Of a DNA stretch of 64,000 bases, positions 9,513 through 17,664 are shown piece after piece; positions within the stretch are counted from its first letter, which is position 1, and each line of letters starts with the position of its first letter. The notes under the pieces were generated by a model. That model was not told the origin of the DNA, made no database searches, and saw only the letters and a program-made list of their open reading frames with translations. This DNA is from Flavonifractor sp963557075. GTDB lineage: Bacteria; Bacillota; Clostridia; Oscillospirales; Oscillospiraceae. The stretch lies in the NCBI GenBank assembly GCA_963557075.1, contig CAUWDA010000003.1, positions 1-64,000 on the forward strand. Direction: 5' to 3'. Made by a program: the position numbers and the translations under genes.

Positions 9513-10538
9513 CTAGATATCCTGCTTTGTATCCCGCTTTTTGCGTGTTCGCCCAAGCGGATTTGCTTTCGCCGCCGCCCGGAGATTTTCGTTGTCCACG
9601 TGAGTATAGATCTGGGTGGTGTTCAGGTTTTCATGCCCCAGCACCTCCTGCAAGGTCCGCACATCTACGCCGTTTTGCAGCATGAGGGTGGCGGCGGTGT
9701 GGCGCAGCTTATGGCTGGAGTAGAGCGCAGGATCCAAACCGGCTTTCAGCAGCCGCTGCTTGACCATATAGTGGACGGCAGAGGTGGTCATTCTGGTGTG
9801 GGAACGGGTGAGAAAGAGGGCGTTTTTATCTGCTGCCGCCTGGTTGTTCCGCTCCTCCAGCCAATCGTCCAAGGCGTCTCGACAGGCTTCGTTGAGAAAA
9901 ATCATCCGTTCCTTGTTGCCTTTGCCCAGCACACGCAGCTGCTCCTCCCGCACATCGGTTAAGTTAAGATTAACTAACTCGGAGATCCGCAGCCCGCAGT
10001 TAAGGAACAGGATCAGAATACAGTAATCTCTGGCCCGGTTGGGCTCATCTACAGCCTCCAGAAGCTGAATGGATTCATCCAGGGACAGATACCGGGGCAG
10101 CGACTTTTTCAAGCGGGGAGAATCCAGATCCTGCATAGGATTCTCGCTGATCAGTTTAGCTTTGCTGGACAGGTACTTATAAAAAGAGCGGATCGCGGCG
10201 ATCTTACGGGCTCTGGCAGATGGCTCCAGCCCATAGCCGGAGGAGGGGCTGTTGGCGTGCTTGACCCGATCCCGGCTGAGATAGCTCATGTAGCTGTACA
10301 CATCACTGAGAGTAACCGACTTGGCCAGGTCCAGATCCAAATCGTCGATATCGATCTCATCCAGCTCAGCCGTGCGGGGCGCACGACCTTTTTCGATTTT
10401 GATGTAACGGAAGAAGTTGCGCAGGTCCAAATAGTATTCATCTACAGTCTTTTTGGAGTGCCCCTGAATGGTCTCATGATAGACCAGAAAGTTGCGCAGC
10501 AGCTCCGGGGCAGTCAATTTGTAGTCATTGTGGTCCAT
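9513..10538 (-). CDS. Tyrosine recombinase of the XerC/XerD type
   Basis: The 341-residue protein has an N-terminal SAM-like core-binding domain (about 1-125) and a C-terminal catalytic domain. All catalytic residues can be placed: Arg184 (GLRISEL), Lys208, His276 and Arg279 (HKLRHTAAT), His302 (LGHEN) and nucleophile Tyr311 (TQIYTHV). It is about 40 residues longer than typical XerC, with an acidic insert near 55-75. No phage or conjugation genes lie nearby, so a chromosome-dimer resolution role is likelier than element mobility. GAGAGGAGGGG is the ribosome site, immediately preceded by an inverted repeat. Confidence 0.88.
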   Translation of the reverse strand: MDHNDYKLTAPELLRNFLVYHETIQGHSKKTVDEYYLDLRNFFRYIKIEKGRAPRTAELDEIDIDDLDLDLAKSVTLSDVYSYMSYLSRDRVKHANSPSSGYGLEPSARARKIAAIRSFYKYLSSKAKLISENPMQDLDSPRLKKSLPRYLSLDESIQLLEAVDEPNRARDYCILILFLNCGLRISELVNLNLTDVREEQLRVLGKGNKERMIFLNEACRDALDDWLEERNNQAAADKNALFLTRSHTRMTTSAVHYMVKQRLLKAGLDPALYSSHKLRHTAATLMLQNGVDVRTLQEVLGHENLNTTQIYTHVDNENLRAAAKANPLGRTRKKRDTKQDI

Positions 10539-10557
10539 GGGGCTTTTCCCCTCCTCT

Positions 10558-10666
10558 CAACTCAACAAAATTTTTATTTTGTTGAGTTGGTGGTAGAGGA
10601 TTGGAGAGGTCCCCCACCGGCCGTCCGGCTTCGCCATCTGCCGGGCCGGTCACAACAAAATAAAAA
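10558..10666. repeat. Inverted-repeat element upstream of the recombinase gene
   Basis: A hairpin is formed by CTCAACAAAAT and ATTTTGTTGAG around TTT (10561-10586). Its right arm TTTTTATTTTGTTG (10571-10584) recurs inverted as CAACAAAATAAAAA (10653-10666), bounding 68 bases that contain ACCGGCC...GGCCGGT. This resembles a small repeat element or a folded leader of the recombinase mRNA. Confidence 0.6.
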
Positions 10667-10939
10667 TCATCATATTCATCGTGCTTTTGTGCATCCACAT
10701 GTCTCGCTGTACAGTGCCGCTCCTCACCAGAATCAATACCCATTCCGGCGGCAGCGTCCCAGCCAGCTTTCCGGCGGGTCTCCTGTGGTTCGACTGGCGT
10801 ATCAGGAAATTAGCCCGCATCCCGTGTCATTCCGGTTCAAGTTTCTGTGGCCGGCCGATTGCGTGAACATGTCAAACATACCATCCGGGCCCGCCTTTGT
10901 CAATCTGCCGCCGGACCGGTGTCTGTAGTGCGTCAGACT
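10667..10939. other. Gene-free stretch between recombinase and MurT/GatD-like operon
   Basis: No convincing gene is visible. A 72-codon minus-strand frame starting at 10743 continues into the repeat element and ends inside the recombinase leader; its composition looks like translated repeat. No promoter with good boxes was found. Confidence 0.5.
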
Positions 10940-10969
10940 GAAAATAGCCGCCCTTTGGCGGCTATTTTC
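10940..10969 (-). terminator. Terminator of the MurT/GatD-like operon
   Basis: GAAAATAGCCGCC and GGCGGCTATTTTC form a 13-base-pair stem with a 4-base loop, directly after the stop of the GatD-like gene. Confidence 0.85.
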
Positions 10970-11713
10970 TCATTTGGACTGTTTTGCCAATGCGGACAGT
11001 TCATCCAGCGTGACCTGATAGGCCTTCTTGGCGTGGATCAGCCAGTCCGGCTCCTCTGTGGACACAGGCAGAGACTCTCCCCTGTTTTCCAGGATTTTCT
11101 CTGCGGCCCAAACCAGGAAGTCCGGATTCTTCACTAAGATCGGCCCAGTGATGTGGGTACCCACCACGTTGCCCCGGCGGAAGCCCTCTGAGCCTCCCTC
11201 CTGCTCGTTGCCCATTCCCATCACCATAGAATCGAACAGAGGGCTGTCTACTCCGCCAGTGACCGAACATTTGTTCATAAAGCCCACCACCGGCGTCTCA
11301 AAGAGACCGGTGCGGGCGATGACGTCGTGAGGGATCCGCTGATCGCGCTCCGCCGTAGTAAAGGAACCAATGCCCAGACACTCATGAACCGCGCCCTTTT
11401 GATCGGTGACAGAGGCGCCCAGCAGCTCCATGGCATTGCCGGTAAAGAGCAGCAGCGTGTGGTCCGCCGCCTGCTTCAAGGCGTCTCTATAGGGCATCAG
11501 CCAGCCCAATGCAGCCTTCTGGGTCCGCTCAGTACCGGCCCCCATGTAGATCAGATCGGCCCCTGTAAAGTCGGGGGCGTCGTCACAGCCTACGGTCTTG
11601 ATCTCCACCTCTGCGCCCCGCCAGGTAAGATAACGGGACAGCAGGGTCAGGTTGGCATACTCCCCGTACAGGCTCATGGCCTCAGGGTAGAGATGCAGCA
11701 ATTTGATATTCAT
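10970..11713 (-). CDS. GatD-like class I glutamine amidotransferase domain protein lacking the catalytic Cys and His
   Basis: This 247-residue protein pairs with a MurT-like gene 12 bases upstream. The fold and landmarks match GatD, the subunit that supplies ammonia for amidating lipid II D-glutamate: opening KLLHLYPEAMSLYGEYAN and GTHITGPILVKNP near 185. The nucleophile position of S. aureus GatD (ICGGYQ, Cys94) reads LFTGNAMELLG here, giving Thr91. The catalytic His of GTYLHGP (His189) is Thr189 in GTHITGP. The GGGxDREQ motif is also altered (GAGTERTQ). So glutaminase activity is unlikely. The protein may act structurally, use free ammonia, or serve another substrate. AAGGAGGGG precedes the ATG. 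Confidence 0.8.
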   Translation of the reverse strand: MNIKLLHLYPEAMSLYGEYANLTLLSRYLTWRGAEVEIKTVGCDDAPDFTGADLIYMGAGTERTQKAALGWLMPYRDALKQAADHTLLLFTGNAMELLGASVTDQKGAVHECLGIGSFTTAERDQRIPHDVIARTGLFETPVVGFMNKCSVTGGVDSPLFDSMVMGMGNEQEGGSEGFRRGNVVGTHITGPILVKNPDFLVWAAEKILENRGESLPVSTEEPDWLIHAKKAYQVTLDELSALAKQSK

Positions 11714-11725
11714 AGCGGCCCCTCC

Positions 11726-13054
11726 TTATTCCGTCCGCTGGACGCGGCTCAACAGCTTGTCCCGGTCGGAGAAGCAGGTGACCACATACAGGTCCTCTTC
11801 CCCGCCCTTCTCCAGCAGCTCCGCCGCCTGGGCCACGGTATCCAGACAGATTATTTTTTCCTGAGTCACAGCCGAACAGTCAAAGCGCAGGGCCAGGTCG
11901 TTGACGTACTTGCCGCACAGCACCACCCGCTCCACATGAGGGGCGGCCAGCTGATCAAAGTCGATGTCCCACAGCCAGCTGGTCTCGCCGGTAAAATATT
12001 TCCGGCTGATGGCGTCCACGATGACCAGCACAGAGCAAGGCTTGCCGGTGTCTTTGATGTACCGCAGATTGGTGTCATAGGCCACCGAGTTCTCATGCTT
12101 GCTGGTGAGCAGGGTACCGTGGTGCTTGCCCAGGGTGAAGGTGACCATCCGTCCGTTTTTCAGGATGTAGCTGCCCAGCACATCGGCAATGGCTTTCTTG
12201 TCCACCCCGCACAGCCGGCACAGGGACCAGGCTGCCAGAATGTTGTACACGTTGTAAATGCTGCGGAAGCTGAGGGCGATCTCGGTATCGCCGTCCAACA
12301 CCAGCTTGCCGTCATTCAGGTCCAGACCGGTGGCGGCGAAGTCAGGCGTATGGCGGTGGTGGCCGCAGACGGTACAGCGGTAATGGCCGATGTGGTTGTA
12401 GTGGTAAAGGCTGTACTCCATTTTCCCTTTACAGACTGGGCAGCGAGCGCCGTCGTGGTACACGCCGTGGTGCTCATGGGTCGCCCCCTCCCAGGCCTCC
12501 AGACCGAACCACTTTACCTTGTCGTGGCCCTGAGCAAAGCAGGACACCAGGGGATCGTCGGCATTGAGTACCAGAGTGGTGTCGTCGTGGATGGCGGGCA
12601 GGATGGCGTCATATACCCACTCGGGATGGCCGTTGCGGGTGAGCTGATCCCGGTACAGGTTGGTCATGACGAAGTGGGTCGGGTGGAACCACTTGAAGCT
12701 GTAGCGGGCGTAGCGCTCGTCGCTCTCTAGCAGCAGCACGTCGCCTTTCATCTTCCCTCCCAGGGTGCAGTGGGTCAGGATCAGGGTGGTGACGCCCTCG
12801 ATCTGGTTAGAGCCCTCGGCGTTGTATACCACGTCCTTCCCCGACGCCCGCAGGACGGAGGCGATCATCTCCACAGTGGAAGTTTTACCGTTGGAGCCGG
12901 TGACGGCGATGACATAGTCGGGCAGCGTGACCCGGCGCAGTACGTCAGGGCACAGTTTTAAAGCAAACTGACCGGGAAGGCTGCTCCCCTTCCCCACCAG
13001 CTTGCCCACAAAGCGCAGCACTTTACACAGGATGATGGCCAGCACCATTCTCAT
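11726..13054 (-). CDS. MurT-like Mur ligase family protein (DUF1727) with zinc ribbon
   Basis: The 442-residue protein has the Mur-ligase central ATPase domain with P-loop VTGSNGKTST, then NAEGSNQIEGV, SDERYARY and LVLNADDPL. A four-Cys zinc ribbon (CPVCKGK ... YRCTVCGHH) is inserted as in MurT. MurT normally works with GatD to convert lipid II D-Glu to D-isoGln. The C-terminal DUF1727 part keeps SWLWDIDFD, but the usual LVKNPAGxN-like segment reads LTSKHENSVAYDTNL, and the Asp-rich DGRD before SW reads TGET. It has therefore diverged together with its GatD-like partner. An N-terminal hydrophobic segment may dock at the membrane. Confidence 0.82.
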   Translation of the reverse strand: MRMVLAIILCKVLRFVGKLVGKGSSLPGQFALKLCPDVLRRVTLPDYVIAVTGSNGKTSTVEMIASVLRASGKDVVYNAEGSNQIEGVTTLILTHCTLGGKMKGDVLLLESDERYARYSFKWFHPTHFVMTNLYRDQLTRNGHPEWVYDAILPAIHDDTTLVLNADDPLVSCFAQGHDKVKWFGLEAWEGATHEHHGVYHDGARCPVCKGKMEYSLYHYNHIGHYRCTVCGHHRHTPDFAATGLDLNDGKLVLDGDTEIALSFRSIYNVYNILAAWSLCRLCGVDKKAIADVLGSYILKNGRMVTFTLGKHHGTLLTSKHENSVAYDTNLRYIKDTGKPCSVLVIVDAISRKYFTGETSWLWDIDFDQLAAPHVERVVLCGKYVNDLALRFDCSAVTQEKIICLDTVAQAAELLEKGGEEDLYVVTCFSDRDKLLSRVQRTE

Positions 13055-13089
13055 GGATATTTCACTCCTTATCCAAAGGTGTACATTCT

Positions 13090-13119
13090 ATTATACCCGC
13101 CGTTCCATTTGGAAGTCAA
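13090..13119 (-). promoter_or_regulatory. Promoter of the MurT/GatD-like operon
   Basis: The minus strand carries TTGACT and TATAAT with an 18-base spacer, about 36 bases before the ATG at 13054. Confidence 0.75.
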
Positions 13120-13174
13120 CGGCTCTGCCCGGTTTGACAGGGATTTTGTCGGGATGAACGGCGGTATATCCGAA

Positions 13175-13212
13175 TGAAAAACGCGGAGACACGGACTCGC
13201 CCATGTCTCCGC
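13175..13212 (-). terminator. Intrinsic terminator of pfkA
   Basis: GCGGAGACATGG and CCGTGTCTCCGC (minus strand) form a stem followed by GTTTTTC. Confidence 0.85.
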
Positions 13213-13227
13213 ATTTCTCATTTTCGC

Positions 13228-14211
13228 TTACTGCACGCCGGTCAGCGCCCGCATCACAGTATAGGTCTGCTGGTCCAGGCCTTTCTTCATCTGCAGGGCC
13301 TCATGGATGTCATAGTCCACATAGGACTCACCGTCCATGGCGACTACCCGGCAGGTCTTGCCCTCTGCCAGCAGGCGGACGGCCTCATAGCCCATGTAGG
13401 TGGCGGCCACCCGGTCCCGCAGGGAGGGTGCGCCGCCCCGCTGGACATGTCCCAGAATGGTGACCCGCGTATCCAGAGCAGTGGCGTCATGGATGTGCTT
13501 GGCCACCTCGTAGGCCCCGCCGCTGACCCCCTCCGCTACAATGATCATAAAGTGTGTACGTCCAGACAGGCGGGCCCGGCGGATGGGTTCAATGAGATCC
13601 TCCTCGTAGTTGACAACCTGCTCGGGCACCAAAACAGCGGTAGCGCCGCAGGCCACGCCCACATTGAGGGCCACATGGCCAGCGTGGCGGCCCATGACCT
13701 CCACCACAGAGCAGCGCTCATGGGACTGCATCGTGTCCCGCAGCTTATCGATAGACTCCAGCGCGGTGTTGCAGGCGGTATCAAAACCGATGGTATAGGT
13801 AGAGCAGGCAATATCATTGTCAATGGTCCCCGGGATGCCGACTACACTCAGGCCCTGATCCGCCAGAGCCAGCAGCCCCCGGAAGGTGCCGTCGCCGCCA
13901 ATTCCCACCAAGGCATCCAGCCCCAGCAGCTTACAGGTGGCCGCGGCCCGCTCCTGGCCCACCTTGGACTTGAAGTCCTCGCTGCGGGCAGAGTAGAGCA
14001 TAGTACCGCCCCGGCGGGACAGGCCGCTGACACTGTCAAAATTCAGCGGCACAAAATCACCGTTGATCAGGCCGTGGTAGCCGCGGCGGATGCCGATACA
14101 CTCGATCCCCATATGGACGGCGGTACGCACCACCGAGCGGATGGCCGCATTCATGCCGGGAGCGTCTCCGCCACTGGTAAATACGCCGATGCGCCGAACT
14201 GCCTTTTCCAT
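13228..14211 (-). CDS. pfkA: ATP-dependent 6-phosphofructokinase
   Basis: The 327-residue enzyme phosphorylates fructose 6-phosphate to the 1,6-bisphosphate in glycolysis. Motifs run in family order: TSGGDAPGMNAAIRS (ATP site), GIGGDGTFRG, PGTIDNDI with the catalytic Asp, EVMGRHAGH, and GHVQRGGAPSLRDR. The GGDG (rather than GGDD) signature indicates an ATP-linked rather than pyrophosphate-linked enzyme. AAGGAGGAA sits before the ATG. purB lies 114 bases upstream in the same direction and may share a transcript. The intervening gap holds a GTCCGGCTTTGCCGGAC palindrome. Confidence 0.96.
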   Translation of the reverse strand: MEKAVRRIGVFTSGGDAPGMNAAIRSVVRTAVHMGIECIGIRRGYHGLINGDFVPLNFDSVSGLSRRGGTMLYSARSEDFKSKVGQERAAATCKLLGLDALVGIGGDGTFRGLLALADQGLSVVGIPGTIDNDIACSTYTIGFDTACNTALESIDKLRDTMQSHERCSVVEVMGRHAGHVALNVGVACGATAVLVPEQVVNYEEDLIEPIRRARLSGRTHFMIIVAEGVSGGAYEVAKHIHDATALDTRVTILGHVQRGGAPSLRDRVAATYMGYEAVRLLAEGKTCRVVAMDGESYVDYDIHEALQMKKGLDQQTYTVMRALTGVQ

Positions 14212-14269
14212 TACAATTTCCTCCTTGTTTTCAATGGGAAGTCAGCTGTGGTAAGACAGAAGCCGCGGC

Positions 14270-14286
14270 GTCCGGCTTTGCCGGAC
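14270..14286. repeat. Short dispersed palindrome, copy 1
   Basis: GTCCGGCTTTGCCGGAC is a 7-base stem with a TTT loop. Very similar units occur at 17578 and 28368. Confidence 0.6.
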
Positions 14287-14325
14287 AGGCCTCTGTTCCC
14301 TATCTTCTTATCATCTAACACTGGT

Positions 14326-15765
14326 TCAAACCTTCAGTTCCATGGTCTGCTCTGCCAGCGCCTGAGAATAGCGAGCCAACACTGGCTCCACTTCCTCTGC
14401 CAGAAACTCCTCTACCTGCTCCGGGCATCTGCCCACATAGCGGGCAGGTTCCAGGTGGGCGGTAAGCTCCTCCCGGCGCAGCATGGAGAAGGCCGGATCG
14501 CCGGCGATCCGCTCGATCAGATCATTGGGCAGGCCCAGATCCTTCACATTGGCCCCCGCTTGCTGGCTGAGCACCCGGATCCGCTCGTGGAGGACCTGTC
14601 GGTCTCCCCCCCTCTTTACTGCATCCATCAGGATGTTTTCGCTGGCCATGAAGGGAAGCTCCTCCAGCACATGCTTCTCGATCACTTTCTCATGGACCAC
14701 CAGGCCGTCGGCCACATTGGCATAAATATTAAGGATGGCGTCCACGGCCAAGAAGGCCTCTGGAACGCTGAGCCGCTTGTTGGCCGAGTCGTCCAGCGTG
14801 CGCTCGAACCACTGGCTGGATGCAGTGACGGCGGGATTGACCGCGTCGGCCATCACATAGCGGGCCAGGGCGCAGATGCGCTCACAGCGCATGGGATTGC
14901 GCTTATACGGCATGGCGGAGGACCCGATCTGATTTTTTTCAAAGGGCTCCTCCACCTCTTTCAGATGGCACAGCAGCCGCAGGTCCGTGGCAAATTTGCA
15001 GGCGGACTGGGCGATACCGGAGAGGGTGGAAAGTACCTGATAGTCCATTTTCCTGGAATAGGTCTGCCCTGATACCGGGACAGTGGTGTCAAACCCCATC
15101 TCGGCGGCGATCTTTCTGTCCAGGGCCCGGCATTTGGCGTGGTCCCCGTCAAAGAGCTCGAGAAAAGAAGCTTGAGTACCGGTGGTGCCCTTGCAGCCCA
15201 GCAGCTTCAAGCTGGCGATGCGGTACTCCACGTCGGCCAGATCCATCAGCAGCTCGTTCATCCACAGGGTGGCCCGCTTGCCCACAGTGACCAGCTGAGC
15301 GGGCTGAAAGTGGGTAAAGCCAAGGGTGGGTACGCACTTATACCGCCGGGCAAAACGGGAGAGCCGGTCCAGCACCCGCACCAATTCGTCCCGGATCAGG
15401 CACAGCCCCTCCCGCATAAGGATCACATCGGTGTTGTCCCCCACATAACAGCTGGTAGCGCCCAGATGGATGATGGGCATGGCCTTGGGGCAGGCCTCGC
15501 CGTAGGTATGAACATGGGCCATTACATCATGGCGCAGCTTCTTTTCGTATTGGGCGGCTTTGTCGTAGTCGATATCGGTAATGTGTGCCTCCAGCTCGGC
15601 CACCTGCTCCGGGGTGACCGGCAGACCCAGCTCCATTTCCGCCCGGGCCAGCGCCACCCACAGCTTTCTCCAGGTGGAAAATTTTTTGTCCGGAGAAAAA
15701 ATATACTGCATCCGCTCGCTGGCATAGCGGGAGGAAAGAGGACTTTCATAACGGGTGCGATCCAT
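14326..15765 (-). CDS. purB: Adenylosuccinate lyase
   Basis: The 479-residue member of the fumarase/aspartase superfamily acts twice in purine synthesis, cleaving SAICAR and adenylosuccinate to release fumarate. The signature loop reads GSSAMPYKRNPMRCE, preceded by TSSQWFERTLDDSANKR further along. IHLGATSCYVGDNTD and TLGFTHFQPAQ are the other conserved segments carrying active-site His and Thr. The protein opens MDRTRYESPLSSRYAS, typical of this long form. It has its own promoter about 43 bases upstream, and pfkA follows downstream on the same strand. Confidence 0.96.
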   Translation of the reverse strand: MDRTRYESPLSSRYASERMQYIFSPDKKFSTWRKLWVALARAEMELGLPVTPEQVAELEAHITDIDYDKAAQYEKKLRHDVMAHVHTYGEACPKAMPIIHLGATSCYVGDNTDVILMREGLCLIRDELVRVLDRLSRFARRYKCVPTLGFTHFQPAQLVTVGKRATLWMNELLMDLADVEYRIASLKLLGCKGTTGTQASFLELFDGDHAKCRALDRKIAAEMGFDTTVPVSGQTYSRKMDYQVLSTLSGIAQSACKFATDLRLLCHLKEVEEPFEKNQIGSSAMPYKRNPMRCERICALARYVMADAVNPAVTASSQWFERTLDDSANKRLSVPEAFLAVDAILNIYANVADGLVVHEKVIEKHVLEELPFMASENILMDAVKRGGDRQVLHERIRVLSQQAGANVKDLGLPNDLIERIAGDPAFSMLRREELTAHLEPARYVGRCPEQVEEFLAEEVEPVLARYSQALAEQTMELKV

Positions 15766-15807
15766 ATCAAAACCTCGTTTTCATAAAGCGTGAAATCCGT
15801 GCAATAT

Positions 15808-15836
15808 AGTATACTATAGATCAGTCCGTATCACAA
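15808..15836 (-). promoter_or_regulatory. Sigma-A type promoter of purB
   Basis: The minus strand has TTGTGA and TATACT with a 17-base spacer. No PurR or purine riboswitch structure is apparent. Confidence 0.65.
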
Positions 15837-15878
15837 GGAAAACTTCCGCCCGCCCCGACCTGGGTGAGGCAAACAGTT

Positions 15879-15910
15879 CCGGGGCCTGCCGCAGATACGG
15901 CAGGCCCCGG
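15879..15910 (-). terminator. Hairpin after leuB, likely terminator
   Basis: CCGGGGCCTGCCG and CGGCAGGCCCCGG form a 13-base-pair stem. The T content downstream is modest (AACTGTTTG). Confidence 0.65.
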
Positions 15911-15952
15911 CCCGTTCCTTGCCCCCCGGTCAGATAGTGGGGCGGAGGTTAT

Positions 15953-17029
15953 TCAGATCTTGGCGCAGATGAGGTCGCCCATCTGCTTGGTGCCGATGGG
16001 GGTGACTCCCGGCTCGGCGATGTCGGCGGTGCGCCAGCCCTCAGCCAGCACCCCGTCCACGGCGGCCTCCACCGCGTCGGCCTCGGCGGCCAGGTGGAAG
16101 GAGTAGCGGAACATCATGGCCACCGACAGGATGGTGGCGATGGGGTTGGCCTTGTCCTGGCCCGCAATGTCGGGGGCGGAGCCGTGGATGGGCTCGTACA
16201 GGCCGGGTGCGGTGTCGCCGATGGAGGCGGAGGGCAGCAGGCCGATGGAGCCGGTGACCATGGAGGCCTCGTCGGACAGAATGTCGCCGAACATATTCTC
16301 GGTGACCACCACGTCGAACTGGCCGGGATCACGGACCAGCTGCATGGCGCAGTTGTCCACCAGCACGTCCTCGTACTGAACATCGGAATACTCCTCCGCC
16401 AGCCGGTGCATGACGGACCGCCACAGACGGGAGGTCTCCAGCACGTTGGCCTTATCCACGGAGGACACCTTCTTGCGGCGGAGGCGGGCCAGCTCAAAGG
16501 CCCGGCGGCCGATGCGCTCGATCTCCTGCTCGGAATAAGCCATCCGGTCGGCGGCCTCCATGCCGCGGTCCTCGGTCTGGTACTTCTCCCGCTGGCCGAA
16601 GTAGATGCCGCCGGTGAGCTCACGGACCATCATCAGATCAATGCCCTTCTCGGCGGTCTCCTTCTTCAGGGGGCAGGCGTCCGCCATGGCAGGCCGCAGA
16701 GCGGCGGGACGCAGATTGGCGTACAGGCCCAGATCCTTGCGGATGGCCAGCAGAGCGGTCTCGGGACGCTGCTCGGCGGGCTTGTCGGAGCCCCACTGGG
16801 GGCCGCCCACGGCCCCCAACAGGACGGCGTTGCAGGCCTTGCACTGTTCGGCTGTGCCGTCGGGGTAGCTCTTCCCCACCGCGTCGGTGGCGCAGCCGCC
16901 CAGCAGCACGTCCTCATAGGTAAAGCTGTGGCCAAATTTCTTGCCTACGGCCTCCAGCACCTTGACGGCCTCGCCCACCACCTCGGGGCCGATGCCGTCG
17001 CCCCGGATCAAAGCGATCTTATAATTCAT
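15953..17029 (-). CDS. leuB: 3-isopropylmalate dehydrogenase
   Basis: The 358-residue enzyme oxidises and decarboxylates 3-isopropylmalate with NAD in leucine synthesis. It shows the decarboxylating dehydrogenase opening IRGDGIGPEVVGEAVKVL, the substrate loop ELTGGIYFG, and the NAD/metal signature NMFGDILSDEASMVTGSIG. GSAPDIAGQDKANPIA follows near the C-terminus. It is the last gene of leuC-leuD-leuB and overlaps leuD by 4 bases (ATGA). No leuA lies in the window. Confidence 0.96.
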   Translation of the reverse strand: MNYKIALIRGDGIGPEVVGEAVKVLEAVGKKFGHSFTYEDVLLGGCATDAVGKSYPDGTAEQCKACNAVLLGAVGGPQWGSDKPAEQRPETALLAIRKDLGLYANLRPAALRPAMADACPLKKETAEKGIDLMMVRELTGGIYFGQREKYQTEDRGMEAADRMAYSEQEIERIGRRAFELARLRRKKVSSVDKANVLETSRLWRSVMHRLAEEYSDVQYEDVLVDNCAMQLVRDPGQFDVVVTENMFGDILSDEASMVTGSIGLLPSASIGDTAPGLYEPIHGSAPDIAGQDKANPIATILSVAMMFRYSFHLAAEADAVEAAVDGVLAEGWRTADIAEPGVTPIGTKQMGDLICAKI

Positions 17030-17511
17030 TTCGCCACACCTCGCGCTTTCAGAGAGTTGAGCAGCCCGCCGGCCTCAATGATACCGCTGACAAAGGCCGG
17101 AAATGGGGCGGCCTGCCAGGTCTTGCCCTGGGTCTCGTCGGTGATGGTACCGGTGGCAAAGTCTACGCTCACCGTATCCCCCGCCTGGATAGCGGCGGCG
17201 GCCTCGGGACTCTCCATGATGGGCAGGCCGATGTTGATGGCGTTGCGATAGAAGATGCGGGCGAAGGAGGGGGCGATGACGCACTTCACGCCGCAGGCCT
17301 TGATGGACAGGGGCGCGTGCTCCCGGGAGGAGCCGCAGCCGAAGTTGGAACCCGCTACGATGATGTCGCCCTGCTCCACGGTGGAGGCGAAGCTGGCGTC
17401 GATGTCCTCCATGCAGTGGGATGCCAGGGATTTTTCATCGGGGGCGTTGAGGTACCGGGCGGGAATGATCACATCGGTATCCACGTTGTCGCCGTACTTA
17501 TATACTTTCAA
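17026..17511 (-). CDS. leuD: 3-isopropylmalate dehydratase small subunit
   Basis: The 161-residue swivelling subunit works with LeuC to isomerise 2- to 3-isopropylmalate. Motifs are YGDNVDTDVIIPARYLN and SNFGCGSSREHAP, the substrate-binding loop. The start is set at TTG 17511, giving MKVYKYGDNVD; AGAAAGGGTG lies the right distance before it, whereas the GTG at 17520 overlaps that site. It belongs to the shorter LeuD type that pairs with the 420-residue LeuC found here. Confidence 0.93.
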   Translation of the reverse strand: MKVYKYGDNVDTDVIIPARYLNAPDEKSLASHCMEDIDASFASTVEQGDIIVAGSNFGCGSSREHAPLSIKACGVKCVIAPSFARIFYRNAINIGLPIMESPEAAAAIQAGDTVSVDFATGTITDETQGKTWQAAPFPAFVSGIIEAGGLLNSLKARGVAK

Positions 17512-17529
17512 GGATGTCACCCTTTCTCA

Positions 17530-17660
17530 GTGCAGTTGAAAGTTAGGAGTGAGGAGATAGAAGATAGGAGTGATGGAGTCCGGCCTTGCCGGACTGATTT
17601 AAAATTCATTCGCCGGAGGCGAATCCCTCAACTTCTATCTCCTAACTTCTAACTCCTATC
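17530..17660. repeat. Long imperfect hairpin repeat between leuC and leuD
   Basis: A left arm made of GTTAGGAGTGAGGAGATAGA-type words pairs with a right arm of TTCTATCTCCTAACTTCTAA-type words. Between them lie GTCCGGCCTTGCCGGAC (17578-17594) and ATTCGCCGGAGGCGAAT. It is a folded intergenic repeat inside an operon and may affect the leuC:leuD ratio. Confidence 0.7.
17578..17594. repeat. Short dispersed palindrome, copy 2
   Basis: GTCCGGCCTTGCCGGAC, the same unit as at 14270, here inside the leuC-leuD spacer hairpin. Confidence 0.6.
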
Positions 17661-17664
17661 TCGT

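Noticed and set aside
9513..10538. Integrative element carried by the recombinase
   Set aside because: No attachment-site repeats, phage, conjugation or cargo genes flank it. The neighbours are housekeeping genes.
10558..10589. dif site for the Xer-type recombinase
   Set aside because: The palindrome has AT-rich arms, but the spacing and arm sequences do not match the 11-6-11 XerC/XerD layout, and a dif site is usually near the replication terminus.
10525..10743. A 72-codon minus-strand frame before the recombinase
   Set aside because: It reads through the inverted-repeat element into the recombinase start, has no good ribosome site, and looks like translated repeat.
13174..15072. A 632-codon plus-strand frame
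   Set aside because: It lies antisense to pfkA and purB, which carry full family signatures. The frame is a by-product of high-GC codon usage.
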